Assembly (NCBI GenBank): GCA_965225915.1
Contig: OZ245326.1
Location: forward strand, 1,364,001 to 1,428,000
DNA length: 64,000 bases
From: JAAXHH01 sp965225915
Lineage (GTDB): Bacteria; JAAXHH01
Direction of reading: 5' to 3'
Part shown: piece by piece, positions 54,001 to 61,562 of the stretch
Layout: each line of letters begins with the position of its first letter
Numbering within the stretch: the first letter of the stretch is position 1
Translations under genes and position numbers: made by a program
Notes under the pieces: model-generated
Database searches by the model: none
What the model was told of the DNA's origin: nothing
The model's input: the letters and a program-made list of their open reading frames with translations, nothing else

Positions 54001-54475
54001 GCTTCAGCGGATGCGGGTCCCGGATAGCCTGGATTTCAGCGAGGAGACCCTCCGCACCGCCCTCAGGCGCGAGGGACTGGACGGCGAAAAGCTCGACGAG
54101 GCCGTTTCTCGGTCGGTTTCCGCCATCGCGAATACCCTCCGCGACGAGCGCGGCCGCTGGATCCTGTCACAGCACGAAAACGATGAGCGGGAGCTTGCTC
54201 TGTCCACCCGGACGAAAGATAGGGTTCGTCGATACATCGTGGACCGGACCTTCGTGGACGGCGGCAATCGCTGGATCATCGACTACAAGACAAGCGCCCA
54301 CATCGGCGGAGACCTGGAAGGGTTCCTCGACAACGAGCAGGAGCGTTACCGAGACCAGTTGGAAGGCTATGCGAGCATCATCCGGACCATGGATGCGAGG
54401 CCCATTTCCCTTGGCTTGTATTTTCCATTGCTGCAAGGGTGGAGGGAGTGGCGGTTTGAGGGGAACTCCGTGTAA
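51074..54475 (+). CDS. AddA/RecB-like UvrD-family helicase-nuclease
   Basis: The 1133-residue protein is a superfamily 1A helicase fused to a RecB nuclease. Walker A is APAGSGKT (27-34), the Walker B region is LLIDEFQDTSQSQYD, helicase motif V/VI regions are MTIHKAKGLEFDTVILPG (core HKAKGLEF) and YVATTRARK, and the C-terminal nuclease has WIIDYKTS with a following Q-x-x-x-Y. With the upstream gene it forms an AddAB-like double-strand break resection enzyme. The start at 51074 overlaps the AddB-like gene; ATG 51080 is also possible. Confidence 0.9.
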   Translation: MAMLNPARDLEQRLQSLDPDRSFIVQAPAGSGKTELLIQRFLTLLARVDRPEAVVAITFTRKAAAEMRHRIIAALQRAAGPEPATPHEQHTWQLARDAQDRNNTLNWRLAEHPARLRIQTIDSLCAMLVRQMPWISRMGAALRPIDDAGYLYDRAARLTVTSLDAEGTPADVSDALSKLLAYLDNHVGRIERLLSIMLGARDQWMRHVGRKAEAGKLREELESSIGHVIEDALETVDDAFPERYRVESVELSRFAAGNLRSENNGNGSSIPLDACHDLHGFPDTTAESLSAWQGLAEMFLTRGGKRRQRLSIREGFPAGAAGRDAKDRLAGIELDEDAIAALHEVRMLPAPRFEETQWDVLNALILLLPLAVDQLRRVFQEEGGVDFIEIAIGARYALGTDAAPTDLSNALDCQIQHLLIDEFQDTSQSQYDLLSGLIRDWRPDDGRTLFLVGDPMQSIYGFREAEVGLFLQARQNGIGAIRLTPLTLSVNFRSFPTIMDWVNCALSEAFPETENVLSGAVTYEPAVAFKSHSPDSSVRVYPYLKQEPESEAERVVEIIDKAQAKWPEETIVVLVLARNHLFHIVSALHRHGKKFRAVDIDALGERPVVQDLMALTQALLHTGNRLAWLSILRAPWCGLTLADLEALAGGETPGATWDLLRDRERQGGLSPDGQARIRRMIPILEDAFSRRGRLPVRRLVEGVWTALGGPACLESMTDLEDASAYLDLLEQAQDGLGVSNERKFADDVTRLFAGSDVEASENLQLMTIHKAKGLEFDTVILPGLGRRTRSEEQRLLLWREYMDADQSRLLLAPIPGAGEDKDPLYANLQRMNAEKRAHERTRLLYVATTRARKCLHLMGHTGLNSKDESLKDPDSRCLLSEIWTAVEPEFAAAWKSHMASKDQLKHDNEDDTAEPRLLGVPLRRLEADWEPLPLPDDIVLPPQHQPVETGSTDGHHPTFEWASELQRRVGIVVHRMLQRMRVPDSLDFSEETLRTALRREGLDGEKLDEAVSRSVSAIANTLRDERGRWILSQHENDERELALSTRTKDRVRRYIVDRTFVDGGNRWIIDYKTSAHIGGDLEGFLDNEQERYRDQLEGYASIIRTMDARPISLGLYFPLLQGWREWRFEGNSV

Positions 54476-54514
54476 GACGTGGTGTTTGTTACAGACTAAA
54501 TGTCAGCTTCCCGA

Positions 54515-54799
54515 TCATGGCTCTGTGTGGACTAGTCGTTTCACCAAAGGCTCGCCATACTTACTGGTCAAGATGTAATTTTGCTCGGGACTACCGTACA
54601 ATAGCCCCATGTTGACAAGTTCATCTATTTCAGTCTGCCATGCATGTGCGGTTTCTTCTCTTGCACCAGTAAGAATATGTTCTCTAACGGTATAGATGTT
54701 GACGTTATCTACATAGAGCACATAGGTATGACCTTTCTCAAAGTCGTACATGGCTTTTACGATTCGTACCATACGATCAGACAGTTTGTATTCCGACAT
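54515..54799 (-). CDS. Small hypothetical protein in the AT-rich island
   Basis: A 94-residue acidic-to-neutral protein (MSEYKLSDRMVRIVKAMYDF...KRLVHTEP) that I do not recognise. Secondary-structure pattern (helix, strand pair, helix) is compatible with a winged-helix fold. GGGAGG lies a few bases before the ATG at 54799, supporting a real gene. It lies 56 bp downstream of the J-domain gene on the same strand, so they likely form an operon. Composition is AT-rich like the rest of the island. Confidence 0.6.
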   Translation of the reverse strand: MSEYKLSDRMVRIVKAMYDFEKGHTYVLYVDNVNIYTVREHILTGAREETAHAWQTEIDELVNMGLLYGSPEQNYILTSKYGEPLVKRLVHTEP

Positions 54800-54855
54800 T
54801 GATCCTCCCTGATTGAAGCTAGATCGATTGTGATGCGGATGCTCATTTCACGTTA

Positions 54856-56709
54856 TCAGATTTTGAGTCCATGCACTTCGACCTGATGCTGACGTGTCTG
54901 CACAATCGCACCGTTCTCTCCTACATAGATACCTCGAATAGGATCTCGTGATTCCAACTCGCCAAGTTTCGTTCCGTCTGAAGTAAACCACTGAAATGTC
55001 TTACTTGTGAGCAACCCAAATCCGACCTGCGAGATGATCAGCCGTCCCTGTTGGAATACATCGAGGAAAGCTGCTAGTTTAGTTAGATCTTCAACTACGT
55101 AGAGTCTGGTGGGAGTGAGAAAGTAGGTATAGCGACCCGAGGCGACGATCTCGGTAGGACATGTTCCAATGTCGTAGACGGCAACGGCAGAGCCATCCTG
55201 TGACAGTAGAATCACCTTTCCAGAATAGGTCCCAATATAGACCGAACCATCGTCTGCACCACAACTCGCAGCATATACCCAATCCTGGGGTGATTCGCCG
55301 GAAATGGTTAACTCGATTCGTATGCCTTGAAACTCCATTACCTTGTCGGGTTCGGTACGTGCGAAATAAGTAGTGTCGGATTCTTCGAATTCAAGCGTAG
55401 TTGGATCGACTCCAGTCAACACCTCGAATGCCTGGTTCAGTGACTTCATCTTCTCTGTTGCTTCTGGATCATCCGGATTTCGGTCCGGATGGTAATCATA
55501 CGCAAGTATCTTGTACTTACGCTTGATTTCGGTCGGATCAACCGGCAGGACGAGACCAAATGTATTCAGTGCCTCCTTAACTTCTCGACCTTTACCAAAG
55601 TGCCCTGACCTTCGTACGACACGTTCCCATCCTTCCTCTAGCGGCATCATCAAACCCCAGATAGTACTTCCATCTACCGAACAGCACCAAACTTCGTCAG
55701 CGAGCGTGAAGATAAAGCGATTACATTCCGGGTCTATGTCTACAGCCCGAATCTGCGTCCTGAATTCTCCCCAATAGTCGGTTTCTATTGTGCGAAAGTG
55801 GTCTACTACTCGGGGGTCTTTATGCAGGTCCGTCTCCAACAACAAGTTTAGTCTCGCGTCATAAACATGCAAGATTCCATCTGAGTCCATAATGGCAATG
55901 TTGATACCGGATGCTACGCTACTAGTCCGATACGCGTCATGCTTTAGGTGTTTTTCGGTGATAAGGCGACCTGACCGATCCAGACGACGTAGAATGCTTC
56001 GCACGTTTGGTAGTCCCGAACTCTTGCCTGATTGGTCAAACAGCCAAGTTCCAAATCCATTTACAGCCACGATTTCGAATGAAGGATCCGGACGTTCCTC
56101 ATTCTGAAGTTTCCGCACGCCAACAAGGTCCCATCCACTAGACTCGGATACTGTGAACAGTTGCTCCCTGCCTGCTGGAGCGACATCAATCGGTGACAAA
56201 TCGTGTTTCTTTCCCAATTTGTTCAATTGATTTATAATACGATTATACCGGCGTCTGTCCACATCCTCTATTTCATCGGGAACGAGATTAAACATCTCCA
56301 AACACTGCTTAGCCGCGGCAGCGAATTGATTCCCCTTCATCCGCTGGATGATAAGCTTACGATACGCCTTTGCAATCGCTTCGCCTGCTTTACCTTGTCG
56401 CTGTTTCCTATCGAGCGTTGCCGCTAGCTTCACTACCTTTGTATATTGGCGATTGAAGTCAGCCTGCAACAATGGCCCAACGAACGGATCGTTGTATAAT
56501 TGGTGGAATTCGTCACTACCATCAACCTCCCAAGTAGATGGAGACGGTGGTAGCGGAATGTACTCAGCTTTTGACCAATCAAGCTCATTCGGCGGAGTTC
56601 TGCGTCCGGTCGTCCTGTCGGAATTAGAGCCGAACTCTTCAATTTGTACTGATTCTGCCGGTATTTCTGAATCACTCTTGCCCAGTAACTTCGAGAGGAA
56701 CTTAATCAT
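54856..56709 (-). CDS. J-domain protein with flanking beta-propeller-like regions
   Basis: The 617-residue protein has an unusual layout. Residues 1-55 are polar and low in structure; 60-170 are helical (KLAATLDRKQRQGKAGEAIAKAY); 190-365 contain short repeated strands like a propeller (VAVNGFGTWLFDQSG, IAIMDSDGILHVYDARLN); 378-437 is a J domain with the HPD motif at 407-409 (YDYHPDRNPDD) and FGLVLPVDPTEIKRKYK; 455-617 returns to propeller-like strands (GSVYIGTYSGKVILLSQDG). J domains activate Hsp70; no dnaK is nearby. A near-perfect Shine-Dalgarno (GGAGGTGA) precedes the ATG at 56709. Composition is AT-rich. Confidence 0.7.
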   Translation of the reverse strand: MIKFLSKLLGKSDSEIPAESVQIEEFGSNSDRTTGRRTPPNELDWSKAEYIPLPPSPSTWEVDGSDEFHQLYNDPFVGPLLQADFNRQYTKVVKLAATLDRKQRQGKAGEAIAKAYRKLIIQRMKGNQFAAAAKQCLEMFNLVPDEIEDVDRRRYNRIINQLNKLGKKHDLSPIDVAPAGREQLFTVSESSGWDLVGVRKLQNEERPDPSFEIVAVNGFGTWLFDQSGKSSGLPNVRSILRRLDRSGRLITEKHLKHDAYRTSSVASGINIAIMDSDGILHVYDARLNLLLETDLHKDPRVVDHFRTIETDYWGEFRTQIRAVDIDPECNRFIFTLADEVWCCSVDGSTIWGLMMPLEEGWERVVRRSGHFGKGREVKEALNTFGLVLPVDPTEIKRKYKILAYDYHPDRNPDDPEATEKMKSLNQAFEVLTGVDPTTLEFEESDTTYFARTEPDKVMEFQGIRIELTISGESPQDWVYAASCGADDGSVYIGTYSGKVILLSQDGSAVAVYDIGTCPTEIVASGRYTYFLTPTRLYVVEDLTKLAAFLDVFQQGRLIISQVGFGLLTSKTFQWFTSDGTKLGELESRDPIRGIYVGENGAIVQTRQHQVEVHGLKI

Positions 56710-56788
56710 AAATCACCTCCAAAAATGATCATCTATAGAGACGTCCAAGATAGAATGGAAATACTCCGTAATCCTTAAGGTACAAGCC

Positions 56789-57061
56789 ATGTGTATGAGG
56801 CACGAATCAATTCAGCTACATGTGGTGGAGATCAAAAGAGAAGAATACGATAGTCACCAGCGCGATATCCTCTGTTCGATGTTAACGCGTTTGTTTTATG
56901 TTACGAAGAACAACATTTTATTAAATAATCCTCGCGTTGATGAAATCCAATACATCTGTTTGGTAATCATTCGACATGGGAACCTACAGAAGAAGTTAAA
57001 AAACAACCGAGTTTACAAAGTCAGTACAATTCAAACTGGTTTTGTTCTGTTACGTACTTAG
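56789..57061 (+). CDS. Possible small protein, divergent from the J-domain gene
   Basis: A 90-residue frame (MCMRHESIQLHVVEIKREEY) in AT-rich DNA, where chance frames of this length are less common. AAGG lies nine bases before the ATG. Composition is rich in Arg, Lys and hydrophobics (YICLVIIRHG). No family recognised. I rate it as possible only. Confidence 0.35.
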   Translation: MCMRHESIQLHVVEIKREEYDSHQRDILCSMLTRLFYVTKNNILLNNPRVDEIQYICLVIIRHGNLQKKLKNNRVYKVSTIQTGFVLLRT

Positions 57062-57145
57062 CATTCGGTCTAGTCTACCACCGGACGACGTTGGATATTA
57101 AGTTGAGTACGTTAAAACTCTAATAGGGAATTGTAGGAGGGTTGT

Positions 57146-57343
57146 GTGGTAAACAGAAAATCAAAAGGCAAAAACAGACAACGACCGCGAATACAAAACG
57201 CCAAACATGGCACCTCGGTTATTGGTAACGATCCCCCAACCAACCTGGCAGAATCGATACGTGCTCGTTTTGCACCATTGGGCGGCGTAGAACTGGAACT
57301 ACCACCACGCGATCCCATGCGCGAACCGCCCGATTTTGAGTGA
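57146..57343 (+). CDS. Small basic-to-acidic hypothetical protein
   Basis: A 65-residue protein from GTG 57146 (VVNRKSKGKNRQRPRIQ...DPMREPPDFE). It is strongly basic at the N-terminus, proline-rich and acidic at the C-terminus. AGGAGG at 57135-57140, five bases before the GTG, is a strong ribosome-binding site and the main reason for the call. No known family. Confidence 0.5.
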   Translation: MVNRKSKGKNRQRPRIQNAKHGTSVIGNDPPTNLAESIRARFAPLGGVELELPPRDPMREPPDFE

Positions 57344-57425
57344 AACAGTATCATCAACCATGATCAACAACTAAGTAAATATCGCAATTCCGCATCAGTA
57401 AGCCAAACCCACAAAAGGACCCCCC

Positions 57426-58808
57426 ATGCCACCCATCGACCTGGGCTCGCGCCGTGAGCTCTTCGTAGACCCTTACCTCGTCGACTCGCTGTCGGACGCC
57501 CATCTGCATCTCCACGAACCCGTCCGGAGGGAGACGGTCTTCCGGGTACAGGAACCCCTGGAGAACGCCTGCACGGGGTGCTTCAACCTGGTACAGGCCG
57601 ACGGAAAGATCATGGTGTATTACCGCGGATATCACCCCACGGGTAAACACGAGGAACTGCCCGAAGGATGGGCGGAAACGCAGACGGCGAACCTGCTGGT
57701 CAGCGACGATGGAATCCACTTCGAACGGCCCAGCCTAGGGCTGGTGGAGGCAGAGGGTTCGAAGGACAACAACCTCATCATACGGGGCTCCCAGGCGCAC
57801 AACTTCTGCGTCTTCCTGGACGGCAATCCGTCCGCCCCACCCGAACAACATTTCAAAGCCGTCGGTGGAGAGGGGATGAACAGACTCTTCGGCTTCACTT
57901 CTTCCGATGGTCTTACCTGGGAAGCGGTACATGACGGTCCCCTCGACATTAAGGGAGCATTCGACTCGGTGAATGTGCCCCTGTGGGATGATTACGCAGG
58001 TTGCTACCGCATCTTCAGCCGTTACTTCGAGTTGGACGAGGCCGGCGAACGTATCCGGGCCATTCAGAGCTGTAAATCGGATGACTTCATCCATTGGACG
58101 CAGCCAGAACCTCACGTGTACGGCGACGGCGTACCAATCGAGCATTTCTACACCAACGCTACCATGCCCTGTCCGGGGGCGGAGCACATCATGGTGTCCT
58201 TTCCCATGCGGTTCGTGCCGGAACGGACGAAGGATACGGAAGGCATGAGTTACCCGGGCGGCGGGGTCTCCGACGCGATATTCATGGCGAGCCGCGACGG
58301 CGTCCACTGGGACCGTACGTTTATGGATGCCTGGCTGCGCCCGGGCCTGGAACAGCGCAACTGGACGCACCGAAGCCAGACGCCGGCGGTGGGGGTGTTC
58401 CCGACTGCCCCGGATGAATGGTCGATGTACGTTGCCGAGCACTACGGCTGGGACACCAACGGCGTGAGACGGCTTACCGTCCGCCCCCACGGATTCTCCT
58501 CGGTCCGTGCGGGTTACGGCGGCGGCGTACTGGTGACGAAACCCCTGACCTTCACGGGATCAACGCTTTACCTCAACTACTCGACGTCCGCTGTGGGCGC
58601 CGTGTCCGTGGAGATCCAGGACATGGAGGGACGTCCCGCGGAGGGTTTCGCCGCGACGGACATGGATCCACAATTCGGAGACGATCTCGACGCACCGATC
58701 GCCTGGAAGGGGTCCGGCGACCTGTCCCGGCTGAACGGCGTACCCGTCCGACTGCGATTCATCCTGAAGGACGCCGATCTCTTTTCCATCCGGTTCGGAG
58801 ATTCCTGA
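57426..58808 (+). CDS. Five-bladed-propeller hydrolase-like protein (GH32/43-type fold)
   Basis: The 460-residue protein starts MPPIDLGSRRELFVDPYLVD and has blade-like repeats with F/W-x-x-SDDGIHFERP, FGFTSSDGLTWEAV and IFMASRDGVHWDRT motifs, the asp-box-like pattern of beta-propeller glycosidases. A C-terminal beta-sandwich (about 370-460) follows. There is no signal peptide. Catalytic residues cannot be assigned and the substrate is unknown. The GC-rich composition returns to normal here, marking the right edge of the AT-rich island. Confidence 0.7.
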   Translation: MPPIDLGSRRELFVDPYLVDSLSDAHLHLHEPVRRETVFRVQEPLENACTGCFNLVQADGKIMVYYRGYHPTGKHEELPEGWAETQTANLLVSDDGIHFERPSLGLVEAEGSKDNNLIIRGSQAHNFCVFLDGNPSAPPEQHFKAVGGEGMNRLFGFTSSDGLTWEAVHDGPLDIKGAFDSVNVPLWDDYAGCYRIFSRYFELDEAGERIRAIQSCKSDDFIHWTQPEPHVYGDGVPIEHFYTNATMPCPGAEHIMVSFPMRFVPERTKDTEGMSYPGGGVSDAIFMASRDGVHWDRTFMDAWLRPGLEQRNWTHRSQTPAVGVFPTAPDEWSMYVAEHYGWDTNGVRRLTVRPHGFSSVRAGYGGGVLVTKPLTFTGSTLYLNYSTSAVGAVSVEIQDMEGRPAEGFAATDMDPQFGDDLDAPIAWKGSGDLSRLNGVPVRLRFILKDADLFSIRFGDS

Positions 58809-58821
58809 AGCGCGGCCAGGT

Positions 58822-59559
58822 CTACTGCGCCTTCCTTCTTAACTTCCTGTAGATCACGGGAACCAGGGAGATGGCGACCAGGAGGGCGAAGGCAATGCCG
58901 AGGTTCGACAAAGCCGATGTGCGCAGGGCTGCACGGGCGATTTCGTCCAGTTCGGCGCCGGCCATGTAGACCTGCATCAGCGAGGCCGCAGTGTATACAT
59001 AAATGAAACTGGCGGGTATTATGCCGAACATGGTCCCCAACACGTAGTGCATCTTGCGAATGCCGGAGAGGCCGGCGGCGAAGTTCAGGAGATTGAAAGG
59101 GATGATTGGGATCAGCCGGAGCTGGAGCATGCGCAGGAATCCCTGGTTCCGCAGCTGCCGGTCGAGCCGATCGATGGGGCCCTTGATGTACCGGGAGATG
59201 AAATCACGTCCCAGGTACCGGGCCAGGACGAAAGCCAGGTAAGCGCCGATGTTCGCGCCGATCAACACATAGATCGTACCCTGCATGGCGCCGAAGGTGA
59301 AACCGGCTACGAAGGTCATTACCACCATCGGCACGCCAACCGTAGTGAGAATCGCATATAGGCCGATGAACACCAGGGGCGTCCACCAGAATCCCGCGAT
59401 GGAATCGAAGAAACTCTCCATCACCACGGGCTTGGCAAACTCGCCGAAGGGCGTGAAGGTATAGGCCAGAAAGCCGGAAAAGGCGATCGCGAGCAGGATG
59501 ACCAGTTTGGCGACCGACCTCGTCCGGCTTTTAGTTTCGGCAGTGTCTGACTGCCTCAC
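58822..59559 (-). CDS. TVP38/TMEM64 family (VTT domain) membrane protein
   Basis: The 245-residue protein has the VTT (DedA-like) core: TTVGVPMVVMTFVAGFTFGAMQGT, then GANIGAYLAFVLARYLGRDF and LRLIPIIPFNLLNFAAGLSGI (core LIPIIPFNLLN), a re-entrant-loop motif. The family may scramble or flip lipids, but its role in bacteria is unsettled. The start is a GTG at 59559. It ends 14 bp after the convergent propeller-hydrolase gene. Confidence 0.88.
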   Translation of the reverse strand: MRQSDTAETKSRTRSVAKLVILLAIAFSGFLAYTFTPFGEFAKPVVMESFFDSIAGFWWTPLVFIGLYAILTTVGVPMVVMTFVAGFTFGAMQGTIYVLIGANIGAYLAFVLARYLGRDFISRYIKGPIDRLDRQLRNQGFLRMLQLRLIPIIPFNLLNFAAGLSGIRKMHYVLGTMFGIIPASFIYVYTAASLMQVYMAGAELDEIARAALRTSALSNLGIAFALLVAISLVPVIYRKLRRKAQ

Positions 59560-59605
59560 AGTACGTACGTTTTCTTCATGAATTCATTGCTCGCTAATTG
59601 TCCCT

Positions 59606-60391
59606 TTACTCGCCGCGCTGCTCGTTGATGCCCCAGTCATACTCCAGGTAGTCGACGTCCACGTCTTTCTGCCTCAGCAAGGCGCGTGCGTCATCATCCG
59701 GCACGTAGGGGGCGATGTAAACCAGTCGTTCCTGCTGGTTCCTTCCGAAATCGTCCTTGTACCAGTCCATGATCGGTGACAACCATACCGTTTGATTTTC
59801 CGGATCGGCACGGAACTTACCGGGATCGGCGAAGAAAACCAGGGTATTATCCTTCAGTTGCCGGTCCAGGCCATCCGCCGTGAACGCTTCGGTTTTCAGC
59901 GGTGGGCATCCAATGGAGGCGCACACAAGGGCGAAATGAATCAGGGGTTCGTTCATCTTACGCAGGATCTTATGCTCGATGTCGTCCAGCGAGTATTCCT
60001 TTCCGCGTATGTTGATCTTGTAATCCTTCCATATGCTGTACCCAAACAGGCTGACGTGATTCTTGATGCTGCTGGTCGGATAAAAATGCAGCATCCCCCG
60101 GATGGTCAGCGCATTGTAGGTATTTATCCAGAAGGCAAATAGTTCGTTCCTGTCCTTGAGTCCATTGGGATCAACACCCTTGATCATCTCCAGGTAACCG
60201 TCCAGCGTACCTACGTCGCGGGCTTTCCAGGTACGGTAGTCGATCATGCCCTTGTCATCGACGTATTTCTTCAATAGTCCGTCGTACACGGAGTGGTCCA
60301 CCATTCCGTCTCCCTGTGGTTCGGCCGTTCCAGGATAGAAGATCACTGTCAGCGCAACGATTATCGAGATATTCCATCGTATTGTTCGCAT
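59606..60391 (-). CDS. DUF547 family protein, secreted
   Basis: The 261-residue protein has a signal-like N-terminus (WNISIIVALTVIFYPGTAEP) and DUF547 blocks: KDRNELFAFWINTYNALTIRGML (core FWINTYNALT), YSLDDIEHKILR and HFALVCASIGCPPL. The family is uncharacterised; it is often exported. It lies 46 bp upstream of the TVP38 gene on the minus strand and is divergent from the TlpA gene. Confidence 0.88.
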   Translation of the reverse strand: MRTIRWNISIIVALTVIFYPGTAEPQGDGMVDHSVYDGLLKKYVDDKGMIDYRTWKARDVGTLDGYLEMIKGVDPNGLKDRNELFAFWINTYNALTIRGMLHFYPTSSIKNHVSLFGYSIWKDYKINIRGKEYSLDDIEHKILRKMNEPLIHFALVCASIGCPPLKTEAFTADGLDRQLKDNTLVFFADPGKFRADPENQTVWLSPIMDWYKDDFGRNQQERLVYIAPYVPDDDARALLRQKDVDVDYLEYDWGINEQRGE

Positions 60392-60412
60392 CTCTTTCGC
60401 CCTCTAATTACC

Positions 60413-60441
60413 TTGCCACGAGTGCAAGTCCATGCTATCTT
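60413..60441 (+). promoter_or_regulatory. Candidate promoter for the TlpA gene
   Basis: TTGCCA (60413-60418), 17 bases, TATCTT (60436-60441). Predicted start near 60448, 54 bases ahead of the ATG at 60502. Confidence 0.5.
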
Positions 60442-60501
60442 ATATCAATCTCCGCAGACTGTTTGCGGGCCGGATCCACCCTTCCAAGTCGGAAAGAAAT
60501 C

Positions 60502-61068
60502 ATGGAAATAAAATCACGCCTCAACGTCATCTACATCCTCGCCGCGCTGTTGATCCTGGCCGGATTGATCTCCGCAATTCTGGGTGAAAGGGAATCGCCC
60601 GGATTGTCCGTAATGTATTCGTCAGATGAGCCCGGTTCGTCCAGAGCGTTCTCGGTCGATTTGGATTTCGCACTGCGTGACCTCGACGAAAACGAAGTGA
60701 CCATTGCCCAGTTTGAAGACCAGGTCCGGGTTGTCAATTTCTGGGCCACCTGGTGTCCCCCCTGCCGCGACGAGATACCCGACTTCCAGGCATTCCATGA
60801 AAACTACGGCGACCAGGGCGTAAAGGTCATTGGCATAGCCCTCGACGAAGAAGGCGCGGAAATCGTGACTCCCTACGTCGAGAAAGCGAACATGACCTAC
60901 CTGTCTCTCATCGATACCACGCAGATGGCTGCCGCGAAGTTCGGCGGGGTCTACGGTATTCCAACCACCTTCATCATCGACCGGGACGGTAAGGTCCAGA
61001 AGAAACACGTAGGCCTCATGACCTACGAAAACCTGGAGTCTGCCGTACTGCCCCTGCTGGAGCAATAG
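60502..61068 (+). CDS. TlpA/ResA-like membrane-anchored thioredoxin
   Basis: The 188-residue protein has one N-terminal membrane anchor (VIYILAALLILAGLISAILG) and a periplasmic thioredoxin domain with the redox motif WCPPC in VVNFWATWCPPCRDEI, the cis-Pro region GIPTTFIIDRDG, and an insertion typical of TlpA/ResA. It probably reduces apocytochrome c or periplasmic disulfides. ATG 60502 was chosen for the membrane anchor start. Confidence 0.92.
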   Translation: MEIKSRLNVIYILAALLILAGLISAILGERESPGLSVMYSSDEPGSSRAFSVDLDFALRDLDENEVTIAQFEDQVRVVNFWATWCPPCRDEIPDFQAFHENYGDQGVKVIGIALDEEGAEIVTPYVEKANMTYLSLIDTTQMAAAKFGGVYGIPTTFIIDRDGKVQKKHVGLMTYENLESAVLPLLEQ

Positions 61069-61123
61069 GGCACTATCTGCCGCGACACGGTCCGCTTTAA
61101 ATCCGCAGGGCCGTACAGTTTCT

Positions 61124-61139
61124 CCGGCGTCTCCGCCGG
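61124..61139 (+). terminator. Weak hairpin after the TlpA gene
   Basis: CCGGCG-TCTC-CGCCGG followed by TTTA. The 6-bp GC stem is sound but the U-run is short, so termination is only plausible. Confidence 0.3.
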
Positions 61140-61402
61140 TTTACGCCCCAATCCCTCCACCGTCGTTGGACGCTTTCTGTATCACCCGTTTAAAACCTGT
61201 TCGTTACCACCCGACGGTGTATCGAGGGCCGTTTGAAAAGTCGCGTTTCACCCCTTAAAAGTCAAGGAATGATTGCGTTCCGATCAGGCTCGGATCATGC
61301 GTCGATCCGTCGCCAATCTGTTTACCGCGTCGGCCCAGTTCAAGGATCGAATCATCCCTTCAGGCAGGGCCTTTCCGGCCTTTTGAAGGAGGGAGAAACC
61401 GC
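61140..61402. other. Non-coding stretch upstream of mutS
   Basis: Part of a 494-base gap between the TlpA gene and mutS. I see no convincing reading frame, tRNA or repeat here. The mutS promoter follows at its right end. Confidence 0.5.
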
Positions 61403-61431
61403 TTGACGCGCAGACGTGATCTTACTATGGT
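61403..61431 (+). promoter_or_regulatory. Candidate promoter for mutS
   Basis: TTGACG (61403-61408), a 17-base spacer, TATGGT (61426-61431). Predicted start near 61438; 125-base leader. Confidence 0.5.
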
Positions 61432-61562
61432 TTCAACATCGTAATGCCAACTTCCACACGTGGCCTTCCGACGCTTCGCAGCGATCGGATTTTCCGCAGT
61501 ATTCCCGCGCGGAATGCCGGTTTCTCCGGCCCGGCCGGAAGCCGGCCAATCCAGCCTTACCC

